A stretch of DNA of 64,000 nt from Mugil cephalus (taxonomy: Eukaryota; Chordata; Actinopteri; Mugiliformes; Mugilidae). Below the pieces are notes generated by a model. That model made no database searches and was not told where the DNA came from. It saw only the letters and a program-made list of their open reading frames with translations. The translations under genes were made by a program, and so were the position numbers. Below are positions 1 to 12,700 of the stretch, in pieces (the first letter of the stretch is position 1; every line of letters begins with the position of its first letter). Location of the stretch: NCBI RefSeq assembly GCF_022458985.1, contig NC_061771.1, positions 16,236,001-16,300,000 on the forward strand, given 5' to 3'.

Positions 1-1178
1 CTTTGCTAAGTTCAGTCAAACGGCACCAACCCTCAGAAAGTTTTACACCGCACGCTGTCAAAGGCTCAGGCTAATAACGCTCCCTGCTCTGTCTGACACA
101 GATCATCCCTCTGGGTTTTTTTTTTACCAATGGAAAAGTAAGATCTGACTTCTGTTGGTGTTTCTAAATTTCAGAATCTTCACAGCTATTTTAAAAGAAA
201 TCAGATAAGTAACGAGAAGTTCGTGACACAGTGTGATTTTACTGTCTCTTACTCGAGGAAACGTTTCATCTGCTGACCTTAGCTTTCATGCTGTCTTTTT
301 GATCACAGTTTGTGACGTCTCCTGAAGCGTTATCCCCTCCTTCCCCCCTACAGTACGTCCGCTGAGGGCCGTGTCTGGCCTCGTTGTGTCAGAGTGCTGC
401 CCCCTCAAGGCGCCCGGTTACATCATATGTCGGAGCTGGGTGTTGACAGAGCTGGGAGTATCTACAGTTGGGGGACGGGAGATGTTTCTGTGTTTACGTC
501 TGCACGCGTGGATCTGTGCCATGTATCGATGCATCGATGAGGGACAATGCCTGCAGTTTGTTTAATTCTGTGCTGCCGCATCGGCCGGAAACACGAGCCA
601 CGACGGTGGATTGTGGAGAGGGAAGCTGACACTGAAGTTTAAAATGCTAACACACGGCCTTTCCTCTAGACTGAGTTGTGACCCACAGACACAAATTATT
701 AAAACTAGGAGAACAAAGACATGTGCTGATGTAAAAATAAAATAAAATTAAACTATTAGACCCGTAACCTGCTACAGAACATATAGTCCTTTTTAATTTT
801 AGATCTAACGGTTTAATCTTAATGAGTTATTATTACTGAGTGTCTGTCATTTTTATCCTGGTTCCTTCTCTTATTTGCCCCAATGTTGTTGTTAGTTTTT
901 ACTAATGTTATTTAAAACATACAGCCCCACCACTCTGTTAAAGAGAGCAGTGTTCATTTTTCTTAATCTCCGTTGAAATCACCATTGAAAACTCTCTGAA
1001 AGGCGTCTTTTATTTGTTGTATCTGTGAAGGTTTCATGTGAAACACTTGAAACGTGGAAACGACCTTCCACTCCTACATGTAACAGAGGCTTTTTCTGAA
1101 CATGTTATCTGAGCAATGAAACATTTTGAAATGGTTTCGGGCTGATGAAACCTCTTCCTTTGTCTGTTTGTTTTGCAG
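1..1178 (+). other. sh3gl2: sh3gl2 intron 1 (3' part)
   Basis: No exon is recognisable here. The conserved first exon of endophilin A (about 15 residues beginning MSVAGLKKQF in vertebrates) is not present, so it must lie upstream of the window. The stretch is AT-rich and ends in a pyrimidine tract and the TTTTGCAG acceptor of exon 2. A long first intron is usual for SH3GL2. Confidence 0.6.
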
Positions 1179-4100
1179 AAAGTGAGTGAGAAAGTCGGGG
1201 GAGCGGAAGGAACAAAGCTCGATGAGGACTTCACTGAAATGGAAAAGGCACGTCTGAGCTGTTTCTCGTGAGCTAATTCTAGAGATAATTGGGAGTTTGC
1301 TGAACTTGCACAGACCCCCTACGAGCCCAACTCACATTATGGATTATTAAACACCTGCAAAGAGGGCACCAGTGTAAAGCGCTGCCATATATTCACTGAT
1401 TTAGCAGAACTGAATTCAGATACGTTTCTCAGTTGCTTGCACCGAAATTAAACTTAAACTCCAAGAAGTGTTCCCTTGTTATCACTGTACACTCGTCCGC
1501 TGTGTGTCTCATATTTTTCATCTGTTATTTCTGTTTCACTTTGTGATTTACAGAGGGTGGACACCACCGCTCGAGCAGTGCTGGACATCATGACCAAAAC
1601 CACTGAGTATTTGCAGCCAAACCCAGGTAACATCAGCTCTGCAAGAAGGTCACTGACCCTGAGCCTGGATTGGTCTGTCTGTTCTCTATACAGTATATAG
1701 TTTGGACATGATATTTTGCATTTAAGTCATGTTGCAATATGAGAAAATCTCCTAGTAATAAAAATATAACGACAGTAGATTGTCTGTTGTTATTCCTATA
1801 CTATAACTGACCTTTAGTTGAAGGCAGTTGTTTCTTCTCTTGGTTTACACCGATTGCTTTCAGCTTTTTTTTTTTTTTTTTTTAAATTCCAATGAGCAGC
1901 ACAGAAATCTGAGCAAATGAAATAACCTTTCTACATTCGGTCCAGTGGTGTTTGATGTAATTAGTGCTTTGCCGTCTCAGCCACCAGAGCCAAGATGAGC
2001 ATGATGAACTCCATGTCGCGCATGCGCGGCCAGGAGAAAGGGCCGGGCTACACGCAGACCGAGACCATCCTGGGAGAGTCCATGCAGAGGTTCGGCCGGG
2101 AGCTCGGGGAGGACTCTAACTTTGGTGAGCCGCAGCACATTAACACTTCTGACAAGAGCTTTAACAGTCTTCACGAGAACAAAGTGGTATAATTCTATTC
2201 CCTGAAGACCGCGGCAACAATGAAAAATGTATGAGCCACTTCTCCAGACAAAATGCCTGCGGTTCACTTTACTTATTTCACAGAGGAAGGCATTAAAGTG
2301 ATGTTTCAATAAAGGCACGTATCTTTAAAATCCTAAACTATAATGAGATGTCATGAATTACCGTACAGTTAATTTCTAAATCTGTGTTTCTCTTTTCCAG
2401 GCCTTGCCCTGATTGATGCTGGGGAAGCCATGCGTGAGCTTGGAGAGGTTAAAGATGCTCTGGACATGGAGGTGAAGCAGAACTTCATCGACCCACTGCA
2501 GAACCTCCATGAAAAAGACCTCAAGGAGATTCAGGTACAGACCAAGGAGGAGAAAAAAAACGAATGAAAGTCACCTATATGTCAAAGATTCCTGTTAATT
2601 TTTTGTCTGTTTGTGTTTTGTTTGCAGCACCACCTGAAGAAAATGGAGGGCCGCCGCCTGGACTTTGATTATAAGAAGAAACGTCAGGGCAAAGTGACAG
2701 ATGACGAGCTCAAAGCGGCGCTGGAGAAGTTCGACGACTCCAAGGAAATTGCTGAGCAGAGCATGTTCAATCTGTTGGAGTGCGACGTAAGGATCCCTTT
2801 GTCTTCCTGAACGAACTGGGCTCAACATATGTGACACCACCCCCATCTCATTCTACATAACACTATTTATGGAGCAAATATTTTAAAAACCCACAATTCA
2901 GATACGCTAAAGAGCCACAAGAGTCAGACTCAGTTCTGCTGCGTGGTTTGAGTTTATGAATCTGCCGTCAGTCTTCCATGGTTTCATTCTCATGGGATAA
3001 CGTCAGTTTGTACATTGTGCTACATCACAAAAAGTGCATCTGTTTACTTGATACAAACATAGACTGACATGAAAAACATTTTAATGTCATAATGTATACA
3101 TCTTTATGCCTCACAATGTCCCAACACAGAAACAAGCTTGTCAGATTTCCTTCCTTTGTGTTGCTCCACACACAACATCTCCATGTAAAACAGACTAGAA
3201 GACAAACAACACGTAATGTTTTCTTCTGCAGTGGTTGTATCTTTCTCAAAACAGTATCATTCCCAGTGTATGCTTATATTCTAACTACTATATTTATAGT
3301 AAGCACTTTTTGAATCCATCATTTAGTGATGGTATCATTAATCATCATATTAAACAGTAGTTGGCTATTTATCAGAAGCCATTTTGGATCATGAGGTTTT
3401 CATGTACGGTAGCTCTGAGTGTTCAAACTAAGTCATCAGATGAGGAAATAATTGAGACGTTCGCCCCAAGTCTCTAAACTTAAAGTTCATTCATTCATGG
3501 CTGAGTTGTGTGGATGTGTAGTGGATCCTGCTTCTTCTCTGGGTGCCCACAGATTGAACAGGTGAGCCAGCTGGCCGCGCTGGTCCACGCTCAGGTGGAG
3601 TATCACAGCCGGGCTGCTGAGATCCTCACACAGCTTTCCAGTAAGATAGACGAACGGTCAGTACCGGCTTCGCAAACTTCAGTGGCTCAGCTACAATAAC
3701 ACGTAGAATGTCAGGCATTGTTGTTTTCACAGTAAGACGTTTGAACCAAGGGTTGTTTGTCTTCCTCCCTGAAGGATAAGGGACACTTCCACCAAACCGA
3801 GGAAAGAGTTTGCCCCGAAGCCACGTACATCTCTGGACTTCTCCATCAGTGAGAACCATAACGGAGGCATCCACGGGGCTCGTTCTCCAGGTGAGACCCT
3901 GAATGTAACCTCAGCGTTCAGAAACACGTCCAGAAACTAGTCTTGATAATGTACATATACTGATGATTAGCATCAGGGAATCCCGTGGAAACACACACAC
4001 ACAAAAAAAATAAATAAAATGTTTTAATATTGTTTCCTAAAGGGTAGCTTCTGGACTGGTTTCAGTTCATTTCTTTATTTCTTTGAACCCTTCCTGTTTT

Positions 4101-7100
4101 TGATTTTTACTGTAAACTCTCAAATAGATTTTTTTTTTTTTCAGTTGTACTTCACACATTTCACGGTATCTATGTCCTGATATTACATCATTCCCTGCAG
4201 ATATTCCACAATAAAAGCCTTCCAGGGAGGAGAAAGACGCCTCCTATAGGAGCAATAATGCTTCACCTCCTTTTAAGGCTTCTAGCATGATACATAATAC
4301 ATTTTTGCACAAGCATAGACAAAAGCATAAATACTCAAAAAACAACATCTTAATCATTTTCTTTCATATAATAGTTCTATTTTAAAGTAAACTATTCCAG
4401 TTAGTTTTTTTTAACCAGTGTAAAAATAAATTTAAGACTAAAGCAATAAACCATATTTGAGCGTTTACAGTACGTTTTATTGTCTAATTTTTGTGTTTCT
4501 TTTCCCCAGACGTTTTCCCCACATTTATTACCTGCACTAAACAGAATGTCCTCCAGTCCAGATCAAATAAATACAACTCTGCACTCTTCTCTTTCCCTTT
4601 ATGATTTTTGTTTGTATTTTGTAGGTGCGAGGTCTCCAGGTGAGCCAGGTCAAACTGTGCTTTTCTTTTCTGTCGATTAGCTTCCAGCGTCTTTGTGCTC
4701 ATCACATCTTTTCATTTTCATTGAAAACTCAGAGCTACTTCTACCTCCCCCACCCCCACCCCCCACCCCCTTCGTGCTGTCCCCCCTCCCTTTGCAGCAA
4801 GGTCTCCAGGTGAGACAAAAGTGACTCCCCGAGAGATACCACCATATCTCGTCATCACCTTTCTCATTTCCTCATTTGATTTTTTTATTTATTTATTTAT
4901 TTTTTTTGTGGAAAGAAAATGGTTGTTCTGAAACGATCCCAAAAAACTGCAGAAAATCAAGTGCCGTCCACTTGACTTACGAAGAACGGCCGATCAACAG
5001 TGGCAATAAAAAGCTCACATAGCAGCGGACGAGCATTTCCTCTTTCTGCTTTGGTCTCTCGTCAGATTTCTGATCTTATCCTCCCGTTTCTCTCCACCTC
5101 TGTTTCAATTCGTTGTCCGTTTGTGTTTCTTTTCACTAATACCGTTTACTGACCTCATCATTGCCGCGCCCTCTGTACTTATGTAGGGTGACCAGATTTG
5201 AGTTTGTGGTGGGGGGGAAAGGGGGAACACGAATGCGATGTAAACATGTTTAGTAGAACAAAATCCTAGACAAGTTTGAAATTGTTTGACACACTTTTAG
5301 GTCTCAAAAAAAGGACATGTATGGGAGAAAGTAGACGTCTGGTCACCCTAACTTATCCATTAGTCGGTTATTTCTCCATCTAAAAGTCTGACTGCTAAAG
5401 TTCTCGATTCATCATTGTTTTCTCTTTGTTTTTTTCTCTTGCAGCAAGATCTCCAGGTGAGCAAGAGTGACATGGAGAGAGATGGAAAATCTCTTAATCA
5501 CTCTTATTTCTGTCTTTCTTTAAGTGGACTTTTCAAAGTGTATTTTGTCTCGTTTTGTTTTTGGTTTGTTTTCAGTGCAGAGTTCTTTCTGTCTAACCTC
5601 CGTTTCTTCTCAGTTTTATTGTTAAAGGAACAGTTTGACATTTTTGGGAAATGTGCTTAATTGTGTGTTTGCGTGGATGAACCAGTTTAACAAATCCCAC
5701 TTACAAACGCCTCTAAAGCTCACGAACAGTCGGCTTTATGTGGAATACAAACTCTAACAGATAAAACATTAATGCATGAATTCACCTTTGGAAGCTTCTA
5801 GTTCAGCACAGTGTTCGTCACCTTCTTGATTCCTTGGATCCAAAAAAAAAAAAAAGGCACCAAATTTTGATCTTTGGATCTGACTGAGAATCTAAGAACA
5901 ACATTCACACTCCTATAATAGTGACTTGCCATACCATGTTTCTGGTGTCTATTTTACTCTAGATCTGACCATAATTTACAAAAGAAACCATATCCATTAA
6001 GACTCCTACTAGAAACTGAGATACTGAAAAAAATAAATTAAGTTGTGTAATTTTCTAATAGCGTTTCTACTGACTTCTGACTGAGAAGAAGTGCTGATTT
6101 AAATCTTATCTACAGAGGCTTCAGGTAACCTACATTACATTTATACTTGTGCCTCATCAGTCTGGCTCACTCCGTAAAAACAGTCACTATTCTGCCTTGT
6201 GTTTTTTGCCCACTGGATTAATTTTAGTTTCTGCTTCCTGCTTTACTTTCAACAGTGGTGTCGAAATTTTCCCAAAGATATAAATTTAGTATCTACTGAA
6301 CCTCCTCAGTTAACCTTTCCTCGATGTGATGAATCTGTATCGATCCAGAACAATCAATTCAGCAACTGTGGAGATGTAAAAACAGCCAGAAATACAAAGG
6401 TGGAGACATGCGACTACCCAGCGGCCCAATTACAGCTCTTTCAGTCTGCGTCGTCACAGTGTATAATTATATTTCTGGGGAGGTGCACATCAGTTATGGT
6501 GCACTGCAACTGTAGCTACGTCATCAGATTGACACAGAAACCTAAACCGCCTATAAGTGCACTGTTTATACTCAGTAAACTCTGTGATGAGTCAGACTTT
6601 TTCTTGCTTGACGGTGACTCAGAGCTGAGAATTATCTCTCAGCTAGTGACCCGCCTGTTATTCATATACCTTTGAATTTTAGCAGATTTTAACAATTGAA
6701 AGTGAGCTTTAGAGCTGCTTGTACGCAGGTTTTTGTCACCTCCGCACAAGGCCACGTGAGCCCCATCAAGTCTGGAAGGTCACGTTTACTGCTCTTTAAC
6801 ACGGGTGCAATGTTTAGCCAAAAAAATATATATATTTATAGTCACTTTCCATCCTTCTGATACCGAGCTATGCATCGACTTTGCTTCAGTGTTGTGTGCT
6901 AAGCTAAAGGTGGCTCGTGACTGCCCCCTGAGGACAGAGGGTGGAAAAGTTTGCTGTGGGTATTTTTCCCTTACGTTTGACGGGCAACGCTTGTCAAACT
7001 CCACATTCAAAAACAAACTTTAACAAGCGACAGAAATGGGGTGAGAGTGGTCTAGACCCTCTCATCTGGCCTTTCCACCAGAAAGACCACTGATAAGCGC

Positions 7101-7696
7101 ATTACCCGAAAACACTGAACTGCTCCTTTAAACGTGTTTTGCCAAGTTCTTATTTGCTGATGGTCACGCTGATCTTTCTCTTTTGCTTTGTCCCGTCCTC
7201 TCTTCCTCACTTTCAGCCAGGTCTCCAGGTGAGCCTTTCAAAAGCTTTTCCTGTGATCGTTACGTTTCTAATCTTTACGCTGCACCGTAAAGTTGGAATA
7301 AAAGATTTTTACCTGAAATGTAACAATGTGATTTACTCTTGAGAGATAATGAAATAGTGTATCTTCTCAAAAATGTACTGACCAGCGTCTACCGAACAAA
7401 TAGGAATGTAAAGACTGATGATTCCAGCTTTATGGTGAACAGTGTCTTTGCAGCATTTCCTCTTCTCGCCTCCTCTAACCCCGTCCCTCTTGTCTCCAGC
7501 TCCCATGGACCAGCCCTGCTGTCGCGCACTGTATGATTTCGACCCCGAGAACGAAGGTGAGCTAGGCTTCAAGGAAGGCGACATCATCACCCTAACCAAT
7601 AAGATCGACGACAACTGGTACGAAGGGATGCTCCACGGCAACTCTGGCTTTTTCCCCATCAACTATGTGGATATCCTGGTGCCGCTGCCCCACTAG
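1179..7696 (+). CDS. sh3gl2: Endophilin-A1 (SH3-domain GRB2-like 2), exons 2 to end
   Basis: Endophilin A senses and bends membrane at synaptic and endocytic sites through its N-BAR domain and recruits dynamin and synaptojanin through its SH3 domain. Exons: 1179-1247, 1554-1626, 1981-2124, 2401-2534, 2628-2786, 3553-3656, 3775-3890, microexons 4625-4639, 4798-4809, 5445-5456, 7217-7228, and last exon 7500-7696. All phases agree, giving 348 residues here, about 363 with the missing first exon (human 352). The BAR part includes [20 protein letters not shown] and the highly conserved [20 protein letters not shown]. The last exon is a complete SH3 domain (ALYDF ... [16 protein letters not shown] ... 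NWYEGM ... GFFPINYV) ending in LPH. EKGPGY, the [12 protein letters not shown] start of the SH3 exon and the GFKEGD...[12 protein letters not shown] stretch favour SH3GL2 over SH3GL1; SH3GL3 shares some of these. The intron after exon 2 starts with GC (1248-1249) instead of GT. Which of the duplicated fish copies (a or b) this is cannot be told. Confidence 0.93.
5184..5350. mobile_element. Short inverted-repeat element (MITE-like)
   Basis: The 13 bases TAGGGTGACCAGA at the left end reappear inverted at the right end (TCTGGTCACCCTA). ACTTAT flanks both sides and may be the target duplication. At 167 bp there is no room for a transposase. It lies in the intron between the second and third ARSP microexons. 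Confidence 0.65.
5632..7131. mobile_element. TTAA-flanked non-autonomous DNA element in an sh3gl2 intron
   Basis: The left end is TTAAAGGAACAGTTTGACA; the right end, read inverted, is TTAAAGGAGCAGTTC, a near match over 15 bases with TTAA at both outer edges. The left end resembles a widely dispersed teleost repeat start. TTAA edges would fit a piggyBac-type target, but no transposase is visible and the family is not certain. It separates microexons three and four and explains why that intron is long. Confidence 0.5.
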
Positions 7697-10090
7697 GACG
7701 TCACCACTACCAGCTGTGTCTGCAACAAATCCTGGCCTCCAGCTCCTCGTTCCTTCCAGTATCCCCCTCCCCCCCGTCCCGTAACCTTTTTCCTAAACGT
7801 TCCCACTACTAACCACCTGCGCTCCGCTTTAAAGGAGCCAATACAGCAACAACACAATAACGAACAAAGATGTGAACAAGGCTAATGAGGAGTAAAAGCA
7901 AGTGTGCACCGAATGAGCGTTAAAAAAAAAGAAAAAAAAAAACTTTTAAGGAAAATGAGGAAAAATCTGCATTGATGTTGTTGCCCTCCCCCCCTTATTC
8001 CAGGAGGTACCTTCAGGCTTCCATAGTCTAATACTTTGCCCATCGCTGTCCCCGGCTTCTGTCCTGGTTTAAGTTGGCTGTCAGTCCGTCACGAGTTTAT
8101 CAGAGCAGCTCTGCAGAATCACACTTTCTCTCATTCACTGTATTTTGTGCAAACCTCTACAGTAGATAGAATCTTTTCTCTCACATACTACGAAAATAAT
8201 GTTGGTCCACGTGCTTCATGTTTGTTAGAGACTGTACGTCAAGCATGGTTTCAAGTGTTTTAACGTTTTATCTTATTAAAAAAAAAAAAAGAATATGTTG
8301 AGTAGTTTTGTTTCAAATAGTCCTCTTTTTAACAGTAGTCGTCTCTCTTGACATGCTCGGACAGTTTATTTATTTAATTTTATTTATTTTTTTAGAAGAA
8401 ACAGCGTCCTTGTCGTGCCCTAAAAAGTCTGTCTCTCTCTAAAGGAGTTTTAATAATAATAAAAACGTTGTAGGCGGATTCATCGAGCTGACAACCGATA
8501 GTATTTTTATGTTTTACATATCAACGTGCACGTGTGATTGACTGGTCATGTGTGATTTAGATACCAAAGTTATCTGCTATTTAGCTCCGACGGGACGCGT
8601 CGGCAAAGCCAGCGTGACGCCACAGGGTCAAGCTTGCGATCTCTAGTTCTTTGGTATTTTATAAGGAGTGGGTGAAACTGTATTCTTGAGTGCGTTACAC
8701 ATTACATATCTGAGCCAGTGATTAGTGAAGTGGTGACATGATTTGCAGAACCCCAAGTCGTGAAGTTTCAACGGTTTGAAGTGAAAACTATGGTGCATCA
8801 GTTTCAGTCCTCCGACATGTATTTTATCAGCGACGTGAACAGTGGTTGGTGTTTTGTGATATAATAACTTATAGGACTTAACCGCTCATCGGGGGAAGAC
8901 GTTTTTTTTGCTGAAGACGTGGCTCTTTCTGCTGCGTCCCTGCTAGGCCAGTTAGCGTTCCTGTAGTTTAGGTTGTCGATAAGCCACTGATTAAGATGAC
9001 ACTCGGTGTGAGGAAGCTGAAGGGAGGACGAAGGACGATGCGACTTAGGCTAAAAAATAACACTTTTCTTCCTGATGATATAGACGAAAAGCCACTGCGT
9101 CCCCCTCCCCGTGTCATGTCAGACCTCAGAACAAACTGTTATACATAATGTTTAGTATTCTCTGACCTGTTGTGGGCTTGTATGCGATGTTGTGTGGGAT
9201 TGTGTTCACGTCTTTAAGTGATACTGCTGATAACCTGGAACACAAATCCACTTTGGTTTTTATCTTTTAGTCAGGTGAGGTGTTATTCGCCACGCTTTCA
9301 CCCATCTTGTAGTAATGTTGTGCGTGTATTTTGGAGGAGGGGTGCATGCTGGGGTTTGCATACCGTCGTTGGTGTTATGCGCAGGGAGAGGGAGGGGGAG
9401 GGGGGGCGGGGCTGCGGGGGACCTCGGATGCTGAGGTATTTAAAATATACTGTCTCTGACAGTGTTCAGCATTAAAACAAACATGGATGTCTCTTTAATC
9501 AAAGGACCAATACGTTATACTCAGTAGAAACAAAATTACGTGATGCAAAATCTACTAATAAGCCGTATTATTTTATTTTATTTTATTTTATTCTATTTTA
9601 TTTGTTTCCAGTGGAGAAGCACAAGTTTAACAGACAGTGTATCGGGGAAGAATAGCTATACAGGTTAAAGAAGTCATATATTTATTTATTTTCTAATTCC
9701 TTCCTTCTTTTTCTCTTTCACTTTTTTTTTTAACAATCGTGTGTATCTTTGCCCTCAATGAGGACTGTACAGCTTTTTGTGTTTTGTTTTCACCTTGTGT
9801 GTATAGTTGCGCATCTACAGTAACGTATCTTATTTTTGTAACTGTGACAAAAGTATACACATACAGTATAGATGTATATATACCGTATATTACCCAGAAG
9901 TAATGTGACAGGAGGGATTCTCTGTGCTGCACATGATTGTCTTCGGATTGTTTTTGTTTGCTTTCTGTTTTTTTTGTTTTCTTTTGTTTTATTCTTGCAC
10001 TGGATTCGAAAACTGCTTGATGTAAAGAAAAAAAAATGTGATAAGTAAATGTAATTTATTCAAATAAATACCAAATAATGGTTATCGGCC
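7697..10090 (+). other. sh3gl2: sh3gl2 3' untranslated region
   Basis: After the TAG at 7694-7696 no coding sequence is seen. The stretch holds A-runs (7921-7942, 8277-8290), an AU-rich patch of repeated ATTTATTT near 8365-8395, a (TTTTA)n run near 9570-9600, and an AATAAA at 10063-10068. Long 3' UTRs are common in neuronal endophilin transcripts. The exact end is inferred. Confidence 0.5.
10063..10068 (+). terminator. sh3gl2: Candidate poly(A) signal of sh3gl2
   Basis: AATAAA followed by GT/T-rich sequence around 10120-10150. It is the first canonical signal in a good downstream context after the stop codon; use is inferred. Confidence 0.45.
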
Positions 10091-10793
10091 TCGTGACTTT
10101 CCATTAAGACACGCACGCCTCTTTTGGGGTTTTTTTTTTTGTTTTTTGTTTTGTTCAATTGAAACGACAACTTTCCACAGTTAATTTGAGCCCAAGCTCG
10201 ACGTGAAATCATTTCATATCTTGCTAAACATCCATTTTACCTCGGTGCACCTCTCTAGCCCTTGTTTTCACTACATGGCGAAGACGCAGCGTGGACTTGA
10301 CTCAACAAATAGATAAAAAGATGCATTATTCATACTCCTGGTGGATTCTCTCTTGTAAGGATCCAAAAAGAAAAGAAGTAGGCCGGGTGAGAAAATCTCT
10401 TTTATAGCTCCGAGGCGACTGAAACAACTTAATAATCCGTTTGGTACAACATAATCATAGTTAGGACTGCAGCTTTACGCACCTTAAAGGCTCAGAAACA
10501 TACTAAACACACGGAGTGTGTGGGAGATGGGATATACAGTGCAAACTTTTACAACCTGTACAAACAAGGAATTACAGCAGAGCTGTTGGAAACGCTATAA
10601 ATCAATTTCTAGCAGCGGTAGTGGACGGGACTTTAGTGTACACACTCCATAAGCATGTAACTTTAACCACTAATCTGCTTTTACATACATTATACGTGAT
10701 TCAATTAATGTAACAGTTATGATTACAGTGTAGATAAAAATCTGACAGAAATATTATAATTTAAAAAATTATATAATAATTATTTTAAATGTG

Positions 10794-10925
10794 ATTATAT
10801 ATATAATATATATAATATATATATATGTGTATATATATACACAGACACACACACACACACACATATATGTATATGTATACATATATATATATATATATAT
10901 ACATATATAATATATATATATATTG
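10794..10925. repeat. TA/CA-rich microsatellite
   Basis: Alternating (TA)n, (GTAT)n and (CA)n blocks with interruptions. It produces spurious tyrosine/isoleucine open frames on both strands. Confidence 0.9.
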
Positions 10926-12289
10926 TATAACTTATATACATTTATATACATTTTACACCTTTGCTGTTTGTTCTCGTGGTGTGTTTTTGTTTTATCCTTT
11001 TTTCTACATCATACGTCTTCAGCACGGGATCACAAAATGCTTGATTGGTTAAGCATTTAATATATATATATATACGGCCACCCTACTGTTGCACAACTTT
11101 GAAATAAAAAATAATAATAATAATATTTGAACCTGTGTATTCTTTGAATAGCTTAATATTGAATGCAAAGTTGCTCTATATCATCAGATGATGGAGCCGG
11201 GTGCAGATGGTGAGCTGGGTATTTAACACATAAGATGCCTCCACTCAGTCGTCAGTGGGTCCTCTGCACCGCAGCCACCCATCCACCCTCCTGCTGCCAC
11301 CACTCCACAAAAGATAAACACGTTATTGTGCCAACACATGGACCGTAATAGCGTTTTGTTCTTGTGTGATTTTGAGCCAAGGCAATGTTGTCTGTCATGC
11401 CCTGAGAGGGTTTGAAGATCAACAACAATCTGATATGCTAGATCAAGTTGTTGAGTGTTCAGCTGCCCTCCAGCACTAACACTGATATAAACACGGAAAA
11501 TACAGACATCATAGCGTGGTCTCCAGTAACGTCCCGCATATAGTCTGCCAGGTCTTTTGAACAGCATCAGAGCATGTCGCACTCTGTGTCACACACCCTG
11601 TGGCCTTTCGCTCTGCTGATTACAGCAAATATATGCACAGCCTTCCCTTTGTTTGTCGTGGTGCATGAGGAAAGACGACAAACACTTATGCAAACCATAA
11701 ATTACAGTAACAGGTATTGTACAGGTGGACACTGTGGATAGAGGGCGTTCCGATTAGAAGTTGTTTATGAAACTGTGCCAGCTATCTACCCGAAGCTCTG
11801 CTGCTCTGCTGTTCAATAAAACTTACACTTGAAGTAAAGCATCCTCTAGTGGCGGTAAGCTAAAGGTGCCCCACTGAGAGAGAGCTGGTGTGTTAAAAGT
11901 TGCCTTCTCACTTAAGTATATTCATTAGCACTGAGAGGTAAATAAACTACTTCCACTGCGCCACATTTGAGAAGCAGACGTTCGACTTTTAATTTATTTA
12001 TTTCATGTGAATTCAAAATGGTAATTATGTGCTTTCAGGCAAGATTTGATGCTAAGATTTGTCTTTGCATCACATTTTATTTATAGGCCGAACAATTAAT
12101 TCACTAAGGGCAAACACTGTCCCGGTCGTCTCACATTTTCCAGGATGTAAATGCTCTGTTAAGTAAGTTGCTAAATTATAATCAGCTCCCATTCCTTTAG
12201 GGATTGTGCAATAACTGTGTGGAATGTGAATGTCTGCTTGTGTTCGTCTTTTGCGTCATAGGGATAATTCAGTACGTTTAACTTTTTGG

Positions 12290-12600
12290 GGGCTGTGCAG
12301 TGATGTGGCACTGACGCCTCGCATCGAGAAGGTTCTGGGTTCAAATCCAGGCCGACTGGGGCCTCGCTGGGCGGAGTTTGGATGTCCTCTTTGTGTTCTG
12401 CGTGGGTTCCCCCCGACTGCCTCCCATCTCCATGACGCGTTCGCCAGGTTCACTGGTGATCCTAAATTGGCCGTAAATTGTGGTAGACTGGAGACCTATC
12501 CAGGGTGCACCCCGCCTTTCATTTCACCCAGTCTCAGCTGGGATAGGCTCCAGCATCCTCCACGACCCTCTGGAGGACAAGTGGTTACAGAAAACAAAAG
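12290..12600 (+). mobile_element. tRNA-like-headed SINE-type repeat
   Basis: A tRNA-like head with a perfect B-box match (GGTTCAAATCC at 12338-12348) is followed by a body typical of a common teleost repeat: GCGTGGGTTCC, CCTAAATTGGCCGTAAATTG, CCAGGGTGCACCCCGCCTTTC and CAGCTGGGATAGGCTCCAGC. The 127-codon open frame through it is a by-product. A diverged opposite-strand copy lies at 20776-21020. Confidence 0.7.
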
Positions 12601-12644
12601 AACGAACCTTTAACTTTTGCACTTAACGTCTGAACTACACCTAA

Positions 12645-12700
12645 CTTTGTTGTACATGTTACGATGGCAATAAAGTTTTATTCTATTCGATTCTACATTT
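12645..12700 (+). mobile_element. LINE-type 3' tail
   Basis: GATGGCAATAAAGTTTTATT followed by CTATTCGATTCTA resembles the end of common fish LINEs (GACAATAAAG... then CTATT repeats). Only the tail remains. Confidence 0.45.

Larger units (their letters stand above)
4625..7228 (+). other. sh3gl2: Four tandem ARSP microexons of sh3gl2
   Basis: Exon 8 ends at 3890 with codons for A-R-S-P plus one base, followed by GTGAG. Four tiny exons follow: 4625-4639 (15 nt, GARSP), 4798-4809, 5445-5456 and 7217-7228 (12 nt each, ARSP). Each has a good acceptor (TTTGTAG, CTTTGCAG, CTCTTGCAG, CTTTCAG), a near-identical body of the type CAAGGTCTCCAG, and a GTGAG donor. All are phase 1-1 and multiples of three, so any subset keeps frame. 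They lengthen the linker between BAR and SH3 domains with repeated arginine-serine-proline units. Real use of each needs RNA evidence; the repeated exon-plus-donor unit and phase fit make chance unlikely. Confidence 0.8.

Noticed and set aside
6116-6124. A 9-nt acceptor-exon-donor look-alike (CTACAG|AGGCTTCAG|GTAACC) in the sh3gl2 intron
   Set aside because: It is in phase but does not code ARSP, sits inside the mobile element, and is short enough to occur by chance.
6199-6675. 158-codon open frame on the plus strand
   Set aside because: It lies inside the TTAA-flanked repeat element in an sh3gl2 intron, shows no domain, and fits no splice phase.
10769-11052. Tyr/Ile-rich frames on both strands
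   Set aside because: TA/CA microsatellite translation.
12230-12613. 127-codon open frame
   Set aside because: It is a SINE-type repeat with a tRNA-like B-box and the usual body; the frame is incidental.
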